A stretch of 7,104 bases of DNA from Alphaproteobacteria bacterium (GCA_028293005.1 JAQGLH010000134.1:1-7104); one strand, 5' to 3'; shown: positions 1 to 6,544, counted from the stretch's first letter. Notes: generated by a model not told the origin, from the sequence alone. Made by a program: numbers and translations.

Positions 1-78
1 CCGGCCGCCCCGACCAAGCGGTGGCCGCGCGATTACAATATGGACACGGGCGTCGGCCGGAACGCCACGGCGCGCTGA
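1..78 (+). CDS. 3' end of an unidentified gene (partial)
   Basis: An open frame enters from the left edge and ends at TGA 76-78, giving 25 residues that finish in RDYNMDTGVGRNATAR. Nearly every codon has G or C at its third position, as expected for real coding sequence in such a GC-rich genome. It would lie tail-to-tail with the transporter gene that ends at 144. I do not recognise the family, and no domain can be assigned from this tail alone. A small CGGC-TTCA-GCCG hairpin (79-90) follows the stop. The alternative is chance open frame, because the stretch is short. Confidence 0.42.
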   Translation, partial: PAAPTKRWPRDYNMDTGVGRNATAR

Positions 79-143
79 CGGCTTCAGCCGGTAGCGGGCG
101 AAGCGGCGTGTCGGCGGGCGCGCCCGGAGGATGGCGGGCAAGG

Positions 144-1622
144 TCACTGCCAATGATGACGTAGCCTCTGCTCGCGATGCCTTAGCGCGTCGCCGTCGGT
201 GGGCCGCAGTTGCAGGAAAATGACCAGGCTGGTCATGCTCAATGCTGCTGCGGTCCAAAAGGGTGGTCCGAAACTCGCGAGTGGCAGAGTGGCGGGGGAC
301 GATGCGCTTCCGCCGAGTTGAAGGACGAGGGCCGGTATGGCGATACCAAGCGATAGCGCAAATTGCATGGTGACGGCTGAGAAACTGGTGGCTCGGCTCA
401 TCTTCGCTTCGTCCACGTCCGCGAACACCAGACCGTTTACCCCGGTGAACACCAGAGCCTGAAGAAAGCCGGCCACGATCAGGAGCGGGACGAGCGCGGG
501 ATAGAAGAGAGTATGCACGAAGCCGAAGCCGGCGGTGCATGCGCAACTTGCGGCGGTGCCAAGCAGCAAGACACGACGGAAGCCGAACCGGTCGAGGATT
601 CGGGGCGCCACACCTCGCATGGTCAAGGCGCCGAGCGCATAAAGGGCGCTCAAGCCTCCGGATGCAAGAACGCTGAGTCCGAGCCCGAGCTGGAAGAGCA
701 CCGGCAGCAGGAACGCGGCCGCACCGCCACTGAGGCGGAACAGGATGCTGCCGACGATCCCAACGCTGAAGGTTCGCAGCCTCAGCAGCCGCACATCAAG
801 CAGTTGGTCATCACGCCTCCGACCGCGCACGACATAGGCGCACAACAACACCAGGCCGGTCCCGACAAGTCCGATCGAAACGAGTGAGGGGACAGCGCCT
901 CCATCCGAAGCCGATAGTCCGAACATCAGTGCAGCGAGCCCCAAAGCCGACAGGATGAACCCATGCAGGTCAAAATTCTCGCGGGCCTCTTCCTTGATAT
1001 TCGGCAGAAAACGAAGCGCTACCAATATTGCGACGCTGCCGATCGGCAGGTTGATCAGGAATATCCATGGCCAGCCCAGCGCTATGGTCACGGCCGCTCC
1101 CACCACCGGACCCACAGCCGGCCCGACGAGCGCCGGTATCACGACATAGGAAAGGGCCTGGATCCGATCCTTCCTGGGAACGCTGCGAAGCACAATGAGG
1201 CGGCCTACCGGCACCATCATCGCCCCGCCCATGCCCTGTAGTCCGCGCGCGAGGATAAGGCCGAGCAGCGTTGCCTGAGTCGCGCAAAGCGCAGATCCGG
1301 CCATGAACACCAGCATGGCCGAGATGAAGACCGGCTTCGCCCCAAAACGGTCGGCAATCCATCCGCTGGCGGGAACCAGCGCGGCCAGGGATATCAAATA
1401 GGTTGTAAGCGCCAGCTTGAGGGAAAGAACCGGTGCGTGAATGTCCCTCGCAATTACCGGCAACGCTGTCGACAGGATGGTGGAGTCCATCGTCTCCATG
1501 AACAACGCAAGCGCGACAATCAGCGGTACGCGATTCTGCAGCAGCCACTGGTGCCTCCCTGCCGACCGAGAGGGGGGCACGGCGGTGGGCCGGTCATGCG
1601 GCTTCGCACCGCCGCGGCTCAT
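144..1622 (-). CDS. MFS drug efflux transporter, DHA2 family (MdtD-like)
   Basis: This 492-residue inner-membrane protein should export drugs or other small molecules in exchange for protons. Its length and hydrophobic pattern fit the 14-helix DHA2 family. Family motifs are visible in order: MDSTILSTALP in helix 1 (about 45-55), motif A GWIADRFGAK (87-96), motif B RGLQGMGGAMMVPVGR (126-141), the GP-x-x-GP antiporter motif C (about 167-172), and WIFLINLPIG (186-195). The ARGLQGMGGAMMVPVGRL stretch resembles E. coli MdtD closely from memory, so MdtD-like is my best subgroup guess; the substrate is unknown. I chose the ATG at 1622 because GGAGG (1628-1632) sits 5 nt upstream of it. The in-frame ATG at 1634 would place that same Shine-Dalgarno inside the gene. 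No periplasmic adaptor or regulator gene is adjacent. The frame is intact. Confidence 0.93.
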   Translation of the reverse strand: MSRGGAKPHDRPTAVPPSRSAGRHQWLLQNRVPLIVALALFMETMDSTILSTALPVIARDIHAPVLSLKLALTTYLISLAALVPASGWIADRFGAKPVFISAMLVFMAGSALCATQATLLGLILARGLQGMGGAMMVPVGRLIVLRSVPRKDRIQALSYVVIPALVGPAVGPVVGAAVTIALGWPWIFLINLPIGSVAILVALRFLPNIKEEARENFDLHGFILSALGLAALMFGLSASDGGAVPSLVSIGLVGTGLVLLCAYVVRGRRRDDQLLDVRLLRLRTFSVGIVGSILFRLSGGAAAFLLPVLFQLGLGLSVLASGGLSALYALGALTMRGVAPRILDRFGFRRVLLLGTAASCACTAGFGFVHTLFYPALVPLLIVAGFLQALVFTGVNGLVFADVDEAKMSRATSFSAVTMQFALSLGIAIPALVLQLGGSASSPATLPLASFGPPFWTAAALSMTSLVIFLQLRPTDGDALRHREQRLRHHWQ

Positions 1623-1862
1623 AATATCCTCCATGATCCACTGAGCTGCGGAGCAATACCGACATCGCCAGGCTCAGCGAAGCCTGAGACACGGCAAAAA
1701 GGGTCCGCAGCGAAGCGGGTTGAACGCCATTCAGTCGCCACGCCGCCCCAAAGCGGTCGTCGGAAGGGCGTCGGCTCGTGCCGACGTCGAATCGACTGAC
1801 ATTTCCTAGAGAAGGAAGGCAAAAAGTCTCGCATCGGGTCACGCGTTCCCTGCCGTTCCGCG
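1623..1862 (-). promoter_or_regulatory. 5' flank of the transporter gene, with inverted repeats
   Basis: This 240-bp gap separates the broken outer-membrane gene from the transporter and should hold the transporter promoter. I see no convincing -35/-10 pair. It does hold three inverted repeats: CAGGCT-N6-AGCCTG at 1667-1684, a 7-bp stem at 1769-1786, and GTCGA-A-TCGAC at 1786-1796. Any of them could be an operator. The assignment rests on position only. Confidence 0.3.
1769..1786. terminator. 7-bp hairpin CGTCGGC-TCGT-GCCGACG
   Basis: A perfect 7-bp inverted repeat with a 4-base loop lies about 80 bp past the stop of the outer-membrane pseudogene and about 150 bp ahead of the transporter start. 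No T-run follows on either strand, so it is not a classical intrinsic terminator. It may still end transcription of the PRC/outer-membrane unit or act as an operator. Confidence 0.3.
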
Positions 1863-2438
1863 CTAAAAGGTCGTCTGAACGAAGACGCGGTCGCTGTTCC
1901 GTGGGCCCTGCCCGCCAATCCTCCGGAACAGGGCAAAGCCCAGCTCGACCTGAGCGTGGGGACTCACGCGCCACTGATAGGGTCAGGCTCGGCCCGAGGA
2001 AATGCGCGGCCGTATCATCGCCGGAGAGCGGCTCGAACTGCCCGGACCCTTCCACGCCGAGCCAGGCATTCGCGCCCAGCTTGTGCTGCAGCGACATTGC
2101 GTAAGCAGGCCCGATCGCCGTCCCCCCTTCCTCGCGCAAGAGGCGGAGCATGACATTGCCCTGCGCCCACCAAGTCTCGCTCTCCATTTCCGCGATCAAC
2201 CGGACCTCGGTCTGGACCAGTGCCGCGCGATCGTGGAAATCGAGCTGGACCTGGAGGCCTAGCCCGACCGGCGACGCCTCGCCGCTGATAGGGTAGAGCC
2301 CTTTCACGCCGACCGTATCGAAGACCAGCATGCCGTCCGAATGCCGACGAGGCGGACGAGAAACTCGTCGTCCGGTTCGAGCCGGACACCCGCGGCCGCC
2401 GAACCGGAATAGGAGGAGCCCGCGAGGGCCCCTTCCAT
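1863..2438 (-). pseudogene. Outer-membrane beta-barrel protein remnant, two frameshifts
   Basis: The segment reads as the later part of an outer-membrane beta-barrel protein, but in two frames. The ends (ATG 2438 to about 2348, and about 1979 to TAG 1863) share one frame, while the middle is in another. The middle encodes alternating polar/hydrophobic strands such as GLGLQVQLDFHDRAALVQTE and HKLGANAWLGVEGSGQF. After the second shift the frame reads YQWRVSPHAQVELGFALFRR and ends in VFVQTTF. A terminal Phe after alternating residues is the classical signature for outer-membrane insertion. One base lost near 2346-2350 and one gained in the GGG run at 1980-1982 would restore 191 codons. There is no signal peptide and no Shine-Dalgarno at the putative start, so the 5' part also seems lost. 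The overall pattern recalls an uncharacterised sphingomonad barrel family, from memory. Paired sequencing errors are a less likely alternative. Confidence 0.62.
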
Positions 2439-2849
2439 TCAACCGTAGTGGAATGCCGGCAGCTTGCCGACGGCTTGCTTGCTGGCCCCCGGCAGGACCA
2501 TTCCTTTGGGAGCCATCCGCAAAGAGGAATAGGGAATGGCGATCAGCCGTCCGCCGATGCCGAGGAACCCGCCGACGTTGATGATGGTCATCAGCACCCT
2601 GTCCCGCTGAATGATGAAGTCATCGACATGGCCGATTGTCTCGCCTTGCGGATTGTAGACGGGCTTTCCGATCAAGGCGCTGATGCGGAAGCCGAGCGCC
2701 ACGAGTTTGACGTCGACGATCGCAAGCACGACCGGCTTCTGCGCCGCAGCGGGGGTGCTGAAGGTCAACGCGTTCGCGGATAGCGCGAGGACGACGGCAA
2801 GTGAAAGCGCGCTGTGACCCCATCTCGCGCCGTTTTTCATTGAAAGCAT
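2439..2849 (-). CDS. Secreted PRC-barrel domain protein
   Basis: A 136-residue exported protein. Residues 4-36 form a signal peptide: the basic start MKNGARW, a hydrophobic stretch around 14-30, and probable cleavage after STPAAA before QKPV. The rest is a PRC-barrel fold: GKPVYNPQGETIGHVDD (61-77), VGGFLGIG (92-99) and a closing LPGAS (119-123). PRC barrels are small beta folds that usually mediate protein or RNA contacts; no enzyme activity is expected. The start at 2849 is set by AAGGAGA (2856-2862), 6 nt upstream; the ATG at 2840 also lies in the signal peptide, and an ATG at 2882 has no ribosome site. Its stop is followed at once by the outer-membrane remnant. The mature part is clearly paralogous to the cytoplasmic protein at 6230-6544. 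The export of a PRC barrel is uncommon, and its role is unknown. Confidence 0.85.
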   Translation of the reverse strand: MLSMKNGARWGHSALSLAVVLALSANALTFSTPAAAQKPVVLAIVDVKLVALGFRISALIGKPVYNPQGETIGHVDDFIIQRDRVLMTIINVGGFLGIGGRLIAIPYSSLRMAPKGMVLPGASKQAVGKLPAFHYG

Positions 2850-2966
2850 GTGTTGTCTCCTTCGGTAAGGAGCCGCCACCATCGCTTCGGCTCGCCTCGC
2901 GTGACATGATAAGCGTCAGTTTTTTCCGGGCGCGGAAAGGCTGACCAGCATCAATGCATCAGCCTC

Positions 2967-3095
2967 CGGCAGGTGCGGGACAGCGCACCCACGAGAGCTC
3001 GCCTCCTGGTCTTCTCTGCGGCACTGCTGGTCGAGATGTTCAACATGTTCGTCCACGATCGCAAGGGGTGGCCGGCAGTTGTGCCGAGCGGCTTC
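2967..3095 (+). pseudogene. Probable DUF2231 membrane-protein fragment
   Basis: In this frame the plus strand encodes RQVRDSAPTRAR, then a hydrophobic stretch LLVFSAALLVE, then MFNMFVHDRKGWPAVVPSGF. The series (basic RxxR, a membrane helix, N-x-x-x-H-x-R-D/K-x-W/Y, VVPxG) matches the third helix and following loop of DUF2231 integral membrane proteins as I remember them, for example a WNALIHSRDAYTSVVPTGL-like stretch. The expected next helix is absent in all three frames, and no start or upstream helices are found, so only about 43 codons of a protein normally near 150 residues remain. It points away from the genes around it. The match is from memory and short; chance is possible. Confidence 0.38.
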
Positions 3096-3214
3096 GACGG
3101 TCCTCCAACGGACCTGTTCTCGCCCGAAGAGCCGCTCTAGCCGCGCCATAACAACCGCGATCCCCGCTCCATCGGCGCGATGGGCCAGCGAGGTCGTGGA
3201 CGGCAATCGCGGCC

Positions 3215-3247
3215 GTTCGGTCCCTGACGTTGCGGGTAGGACCGAAC
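3215..3247 (-). terminator. Hairpin after the BON gene, perfect 9-bp stem
   Basis: GTTCGGTCC (3215-3223) and GGACCGAAC (3239-3247) are exact reverse complements separated by 15 bases. The structure begins 7 bp past the BON stop codon (3255-3257), where a terminator of the dnaK-BON transcript would be expected. No T-run follows on the minus strand, so termination would be Rho-assisted or the repeat may serve mRNA stability or protein binding. Confidence 0.4.
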
Positions 3248-3254
3248 CCGCTGA

Positions 3255-3908
3255 TTACGGTTCCACCTCGATGTGATTCTCGACACGCAAGACGCCCGGT
3301 GCGCGCCACGCTGCCCGTTCCGCCTCCTCGCGCTCGACCCAGGATCGAACCCTGCCGCGCAGGGTCACATCACCACCGACAGCCTCGACCTTGATATTGT
3401 TGGCATCTACCTCCGCCGACCGCTTGAGCGCCTCTTGGATCCGCTCCTTGATATCGCTTGGCGCGGCGCGCGGCTTGACCTTGATCAGGTTGGTGACGCC
3501 TTTCACCGCCTTGATGTGTCGCACGGCCTGCTCGGCACGCTCGCTCTGGAACTTCCATTCGACATCGCCTTCGAGGGTCAGCCATCCGTCGCGGACCGTG
3601 ACCTTGATCTGTTCGGAGCTGAAAGGAAGGTCGCGCTTCAGCGCCGCGACGGCATCGCGCGCGATCTCCGGATCGGGCCGCTCGTTGAGGCTCGGAAGCT
3701 TGACCTCGATGTCGTTCGCGACAGCGCGCACCCCCTTCACCGCTTTGGCGTCCCTTTCCGCCTCGAACTTCTGACTGTAGCTCCGCACCGACCCGCTGAG
3801 CGTCACCACGCCGTCCTTCACTCCGACAGCGATGTCGGCAGGTTCGATATCCGGGTCCCATCTCAATTCCGCTTCCACATCACGTTTGATGTCCTGGTCC
3901 GTTCGCAT
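3255..3908 (-). CDS. Cytoplasmic protein of three BON domains
   Basis: The 217-residue protein is made of three BON domains and little else: about residues 4-70 (ending VANDIEVKL), 79-145 (ending NLIKVKP) and 150-217 (ending ENHIEVEP). Each shows the family pattern of an alpha helix, a V-x-DGxVTLxGxV-like strand pair (DGVVTLSGSV, DGWLTLEGDV, GGDVTLRGRV), then a helix and a V-x-N-x-I-x-V strand. BON domains, known from OsmY and related stress proteins, bind phospholipid or protein surfaces. Unlike OsmY this protein has no signal peptide, so it should act in the cytoplasm or at the inner face of the membrane. The start at 3908 is fixed by AAGGAGG (3915-3921), 6 nt upstream. It follows dnaK on the same strand after 81 bp and is probably co-regulated with it, possibly also from its own promoter in that gap. 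Confidence 0.92.
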   Translation of the reverse strand: MRTDQDIKRDVEAELRWDPDIEPADIAVGVKDGVVTLSGSVRSYSQKFEAERDAKAVKGVRAVANDIEVKLPSLNERPDPEIARDAVAALKRDLPFSSEQIKVTVRDGWLTLEGDVEWKFQSERAEQAVRHIKAVKGVTNLIKVKPRAAPSDIKERIQEALKRSAEVDANNIKVEAVGGDVTLRGRVRSWVEREEAERAAWRAPGVLRVENHIEVEP

Positions 3909-3937
3909 CGCATGCCTCCTTCTGGAATCGCATCACC

Positions 3938-3963
3938 AAATCTAGTTGGCAAATCTAGTTGGC
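3938..3963. repeat. Two tandem copies of a 13-bp unit
   Basis: The unit AAATCTAGTTGGC occurs twice in direct succession (3938-3950 and 3951-3963) with no mismatch. It lies 30-55 bp upstream of the BON start, in the gap after dnaK. It is AT-rich against its surroundings. It could be a duplicated binding site or a simple replication-slippage product. Confidence 0.8.
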
Positions 3964-3977
3964 GGATCGAGCCGCCA
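3960..3977 (-). terminator. Hairpin TGGCGG-N6-CCGCCA between dnaK and BON gene
   Basis: A perfect 6-bp stem with a 6-base loop starts 12 bp past the dnaK stop codon (3990-3992). On the transcript it is followed by ACTAGATTTG, not a clean U-run. It may attenuate read-through from dnaK into the BON gene, or stabilise the dnaK message 3' end. Confidence 0.35.
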
Positions 3978-3979
3978 CA

Positions 3980-3993
3980 TTGACGATTGTCAG
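3980..3993. promoter_or_regulatory. Palindrome TTGAC-GATT-GTCAG (site A)
   Basis: This is one of three TTGAC-N4-GTCAA-like palindromes in the window, with one arm mismatch. It overlaps the dnaK stop codon (3990-3992) and lies 72-85 bp upstream of the BON start. The flanking bases CGCCACA are shared with site B, making a 20-bp near-identical repeat. It is a candidate operator for the BON gene. Confidence 0.4.
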
Positions 3994-5861
3994 CGGGGAT
4001 CGGGGGCGCCGCCGTCCACCTCTTCGAATTCGGCGTCGACGACCGCGCCGTCCGCTTCGGGTGCGGCGGCGGGCTCAGCCCGATCGAGTGTGGCGGCCAA
4101 TTGCGCAAGTGTTGCGGCTTTGGAATCGATGTCAGCCACCGACTCTGCGGCGATCGCCGCCCGGAGATCCGCCGTCGCTCTTTCGATAGCGGCCCGAGCG
4201 GCGGCATCGCCCCTGCCCTCGGAAAGCACGCGTTCGACCGAGGCGATCGTCGCATCGGCGCGGTTGCGCGCTTCGATCATCTCGCGGCGCCGGCGGTCTT
4301 CGTCGGCATGGGCTTCGGCCTCCTTCACCATCCGGTCGATGTCAGCCTGCGACAGGCCGCCGGACGCCTGGATGCGGATCTGCTGCTCCTTGCCGGTACC
4401 CTTGTCCTTAGCGCCGACGTTGACGATGCCATTCGCGTCGATATCGAAGCTCACCTCGATCTGCGGCACCCCGCGCGGCGCCGGCGGAATACCGACCAGA
4501 TCGAACTGTCCAAGCAGCTTGTTGTCAGCCGCCAGTTCACGCTCGCCCTGGAAAACGCGGATCGTCACGGCACTCTGGTTGTCCTCGGCAGTGGAGAAAG
4601 TTTCGCCCTTTTTGGTCGGGATCGTCGTATTGCGATCGATCATCTTGGTCATCACGCCCCCCAGCGTTTCGATGCCGAGGGTCAAGGGCGTGACGTCGAG
4701 CAGCAGGACGTCTTCCACGTCGCCCTGCAGCACGCCGGCCTGAATGGCGGCGCCCATCGCGACGACCTCGTCCGGGTTGACCCCTTTGTGCGGCTCGCGG
4801 CCGAAAGCGGCCTTCACGCTGTCCTGGACCTTCGGCATGCGGCTCTGCCCCCCGACCAGCACGACCTCGTCAATATCGGCGGCTTTCAGCTGGGCATCCT
4901 TCAGCGCCGCCGCGCATGGCGGCTCGGTGCGCCTGATCAGATCATCGACCAGCTCCTCGAGCTGAGAGCGCCTCAGTTTGATGTCGAGATGCCGCGGCCC
5001 ATTCTGGTCGGCCGTGACGAAGGGAAGATTGATGCTGGTTTCCAGGGTGGAGGACAGTTCCACCTTCGCCTTCTCGGCCGCCTCGCGCAGACGCTGAAGC
5101 GCCAGCCGATCCTTGCGGAGGTCGATGCCGTCGCTCTTCTGAAATTCGTCCGCTAACCAGTCGACAATGCGCTTGTCGAAATCCTCGCCGCCCAGGAACG
5201 TATCGCCATTGGTGGATTTGACTTCGAACACCCCGTCGCCGATCTCGAGGATTGAAATATCGAAGGTGCCGCCACCAAGGTCAAACACGCCAACCCGCCC
5301 CTCGCCTTTTCTCTCGAGGCCATAGGCAAGCGCTGCCGCCGTCGGCTCGTTGATGATCCGCAACACCTCAAGACCGGCGATCCGGCCAGCGTCCTTGGTC
5401 GCCTGACGCTGCCCGTCGTTGAAATAGGCGGGCACCGTGATGACAGCCTGGGTCACCTTTTCGCCGAGGTAGGCTTCTGCGGTCTCTTTCATCTTGGTGA
5501 GGACGAATGCCGAGATCTGCGCCGGTGAATATTTCTTGCCGCGCGCCTCCACCCATGCATCACCATTCGGGCCCGCGACGATCTTATAGGGCACCAGCTC
5601 CTTGTCCTTGGCGACGACAGGATCATCATAGCGGCGGCCGATCAGGCGCTTGATCGCGTAGATGGTGTTTTCAGGATTGGTCACAGCCTGCCGCTTGGCC
5701 GGTTGGCCGACGAGGATCTCCCCATCCTTGCCGAACGCAACGACCGAGGGCGTCGTCCGGCCACCTTCCGCATTTTCGATCACCTTCGCCCTGCCGGCCT
5801 CGAGGGCCGCGACACAGCTGTTCGTGGTGCCCAGATCGATGCCTATCACCTTGCCTGCCAT
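3990..5861 (-). CDS. dnaK: Molecular chaperone DnaK (Hsp70)
   Basis: A complete Hsp70 of 623 residues that binds exposed hydrophobic peptides in an ATP-driven cycle, normally with DnaJ and GrpE. ATPase domain (about 1-383): phosphate-1 loop [10 protein letters not shown] (6-15), [12 protein letters not shown] (171-182), phosphate-2 loop [11 protein letters not shown] (194-204), adenosine motif [12 protein letters not shown] (334-345). The linker [10 protein letters not shown] (384-393) is intact. The substrate-binding sandwich (about 394-505) holds NTTIPTKK and the conserved RVFQGER; a helical lid follows to about 600 and the tail ends [18 protein letters not shown] start at 5861 because GGAGG (5867-5871) lies 5 nt upstream and [13 protein letters not shown] is the usual N-terminus; the frame stays open upstream for 47 codons but that part is not Hsp70. 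No dnaJ or grpE is adjacent, and the BON gene lies downstream, so this is probably a second, accessory DnaK copy rather than the housekeeping dnaKJ locus. That last point is inference. Confidence 0.97.
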   Translation of the reverse strand: MAGKVIGIDLGTTNSCVAALEAGRAKVIENAEGGRTTPSVVAFGKDGEILVGQPAKRQAVTNPENTIYAIKRLIGRRYDDPVVAKDKELVPYKIVAGPNGDAWVEARGKKYSPAQISAFVLTKMKETAEAYLGEKVTQAVITVPAYFNDGQRQATKDAGRIAGLEVLRIINEPTAAALAYGLERKGEGRVGVFDLGGGTFDISILEIGDGVFEVKSTNGDTFLGGEDFDKRIVDWLADEFQKSDGIDLRKDRLALQRLREAAEKAKVELSSTLETSINLPFVTADQNGPRHLDIKLRRSQLEELVDDLIRRTEPPCAAALKDAQLKAADIDEVVLVGGQSRMPKVQDSVKAAFGREPHKGVNPDEVVAMGAAIQAGVLQGDVEDVLLLDVTPLTLGIETLGGVMTKMIDRNTTIPTKKGETFSTAEDNQSAVTIRVFQGERELAADNKLLGQFDLVGIPPAPRGVPQIEVSFDIDANGIVNVGAKDKGTGKEQQIRIQASGGLSQADIDRMVKEAEAHADEDRRRREMIEARNRADATIASVERVLSEGRGDAAARAAIERATADLRAAIAAESVADIDSKAATLAQLAATLDRAEPAAAPEADGAVVDAEFEEVDGGAPDPR

Positions 5862-5922
5862 TTTCGCCTCCGTCAGCAGCCGCGCGTCCGTCGCAATGGT
5901 GACAGCTTTGCCGCCGAGTTCA

Positions 5923-5936
5923 TTGACGCCCGTCAA
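5923..5936. promoter_or_regulatory. Palindrome TTGAC-GCCC-GTCAA (site C)
   Basis: A perfect palindrome: TTGACG and CGTCAA around two bases. It lies 62-75 bp upstream of the dnaK start, in a position suited to repression or activation of dnaK. It shares the TTGAC-N4-GTCAA arms and the flanking CCTTGAC (minus strand) with site B. Confidence 0.42.
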
Positions 5937-6157
5937 GGCAGCAGAAGCTGTCGGCACATTGTCGAGCCCAATATGGCGGCAGCCGGCCTCACTGCCGCAC
6001 ACGCGATGGAAGTCCCCGTCCTCGTCTCGCGACTCCCTGGCTCTGGATTCATCGCAGCTGATCGCCTGAAGCGAGTCGCGGCGGCCGCTCCCCGTGGCAG
6101 CGCCAGCGGCCTTTCCCGGATCAATCCCCGGCCGACCCGCGCCTCATACGAGGGTTT

Positions 6158-6177
6158 CGCCACACTGACGATTGTCA
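6158..6177. repeat. 20-bp direct repeat, partner of 3973-3992
   Basis: Bases 6158-6177 match 3973-3992 at 19 of 20 positions in the same orientation (CGCCACA-C/T-TGACGATTGTCA). The two copies stand at either side of the whole dnaK gene, about 2.2 kb apart. They include palindromes A and B. They may be duplicated operators, or traces of a recombination that placed dnaK here. Confidence 0.65.
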
Positions 6178-6178
6178 A
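6165..6178. promoter_or_regulatory. Palindrome CTGAC-GATT-GTCAA (site B)
   Basis: This copy of the TTGAC-N4-GTCAA motif has one arm mismatch. It lies 52-65 bp upstream of the PRC start at 6230, where it could cover a promoter of the rightward operon. On the minus strand it reads CCTTGACAATCGTCAGTG, close to site C. Confidence 0.42.
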
Positions 6179-6229
6179 GGCGCATCCCGGCGATCGGCCG
6201 TAACGCGCCCGATTGAAGGAGTGAGGAAA

Positions 6230-6544
6230 ATGACTGTCGCAATTGTGGAAGTCGATATCGCCGTCGCGGCGGAAGGAATGCGCGCAAGCCGGCTGATTAG
6301 CGCCGGAGTGGAAAATGATCTGGGCGAGCATATCGGCACGATAGACGAGCTCATGATCGTCGCTGACCGCGTCGAATTCGTGATCCTGTCGGTGGGTGGC
6401 TTTCTCGGCATTGGTGCGCATCTTGTCGCCGTCAACTTCGAGGATCTGCAGATCGACGAGAACGGGATCTTGCTGCCCGGCGCCAGTCGTGACGAACTGA
6501 AGCGGCTCGCCAAATTCGAATATGACGAAGGAGCTGACCGATGA
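6230..6544 (+). CDS. Cytoplasmic PRC-barrel domain protein
   Basis: A 104-residue protein without signal peptide or membrane segment. It is a PRC-barrel protein: GEHIGTIDELMI (32-43), VGGFLGIG (55-62), LPGAS (82-86), then a charged tail FEYDEGADR. It shares with the secreted protein at 2439-2849 the AIV-x-V start, the R-x-S-x-LI segment, N-x-x-GE-x-IG-x-x-D, DRV, the identical VGGFLGIG octapeptide and LPGAS; the likeness runs the whole mature length, so they are paralogues of one subfamily. I prefer the ATG at 6230 (AAGGAG 8 nt upstream) to the in-frame GTG at 6221, which overlaps the ribosome site. Its stop overlaps the ATG of the next gene by four bases, a sign of translational coupling. 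Function is unknown; PRC barrels usually bind other macromolecules. Confidence 0.86.
   Translation: MTVAIVEVDIAVAAEGMRASRLISAGVENDLGEHIGTIDELMIVADRVEFVILSVGGFLGIGAHLVAVNFEDLQIDENGILLPGASRDELKRLAKFEYDEGADR

Larger units (their letters stand above)
2850..3254. other. 405-bp stretch with no intact gene
   Basis: This gap lies between the BON gene and the secreted PRC gene and should contain the promoter of the latter. On the minus strand a TATCAT element (about 2907-2912) could be a -10, but no matching -35 is evident. The sequence also holds a GTCAG/CTGAC-based stem (2916-2945), the apparent DUF2231 fragment on the plus strand, and the inverted repeat at 3215-3247. A 96-codon minus-strand frame (2916-3206) shows no family features and is not called. 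Confidence 0.5.
5862..6229. promoter_or_regulatory. Divergent intergenic region between dnaK and the PRC operon
   Basis: This 368-bp region should hold the promoters of dnaK (leftward) and of the PRC/proline-rich operon (rightward). It contains palindrome sites B and C. On the minus strand an open frame runs into dnaK from 6002 without a ribosome site. I found no convincing -35/-10 pair, no clear heat-shock sigma-32 box and no GGAAC-type general-stress promoter. AAGGAG (6216-6221), 8 nt from the ATG at 6230, sets the rightward start. Confidence 0.55.

Noticed and set aside
1594..2442. Single 282-codon minus-strand frame from TTG 2442 as an intact gene
   Set aside because: Only its middle part reads like protein; the two ends are arginine/proline-rich noise, while the other frame reads barrel sequence there. 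It is treated as a frameshifted pseudogene.
2916..3206. 96-codon minus-strand open frame between the PRC and BON genes
   Set aside because: No recognisable domain, no clear ribosome site, and the opposite strand carries a more protein-like stretch.
3946..5156. Long plus-strand open frames (265 and 389 codons) opposite dnaK
   Set aside because: They are antisense to a clear DnaK, have no family features or ribosome sites, and are expected from GC-rich codon bias.
5862..6229. Sigma-32 or EcfG (GGAAC-N16-CGTT) promoters upstream of dnaK and the PRC operon
   Set aside because: CCTTGAC elements occur on the minus strand at sites B and C, but no CCCAT-like -10 follows at proper spacing, and no GGAAC occurs in the region.
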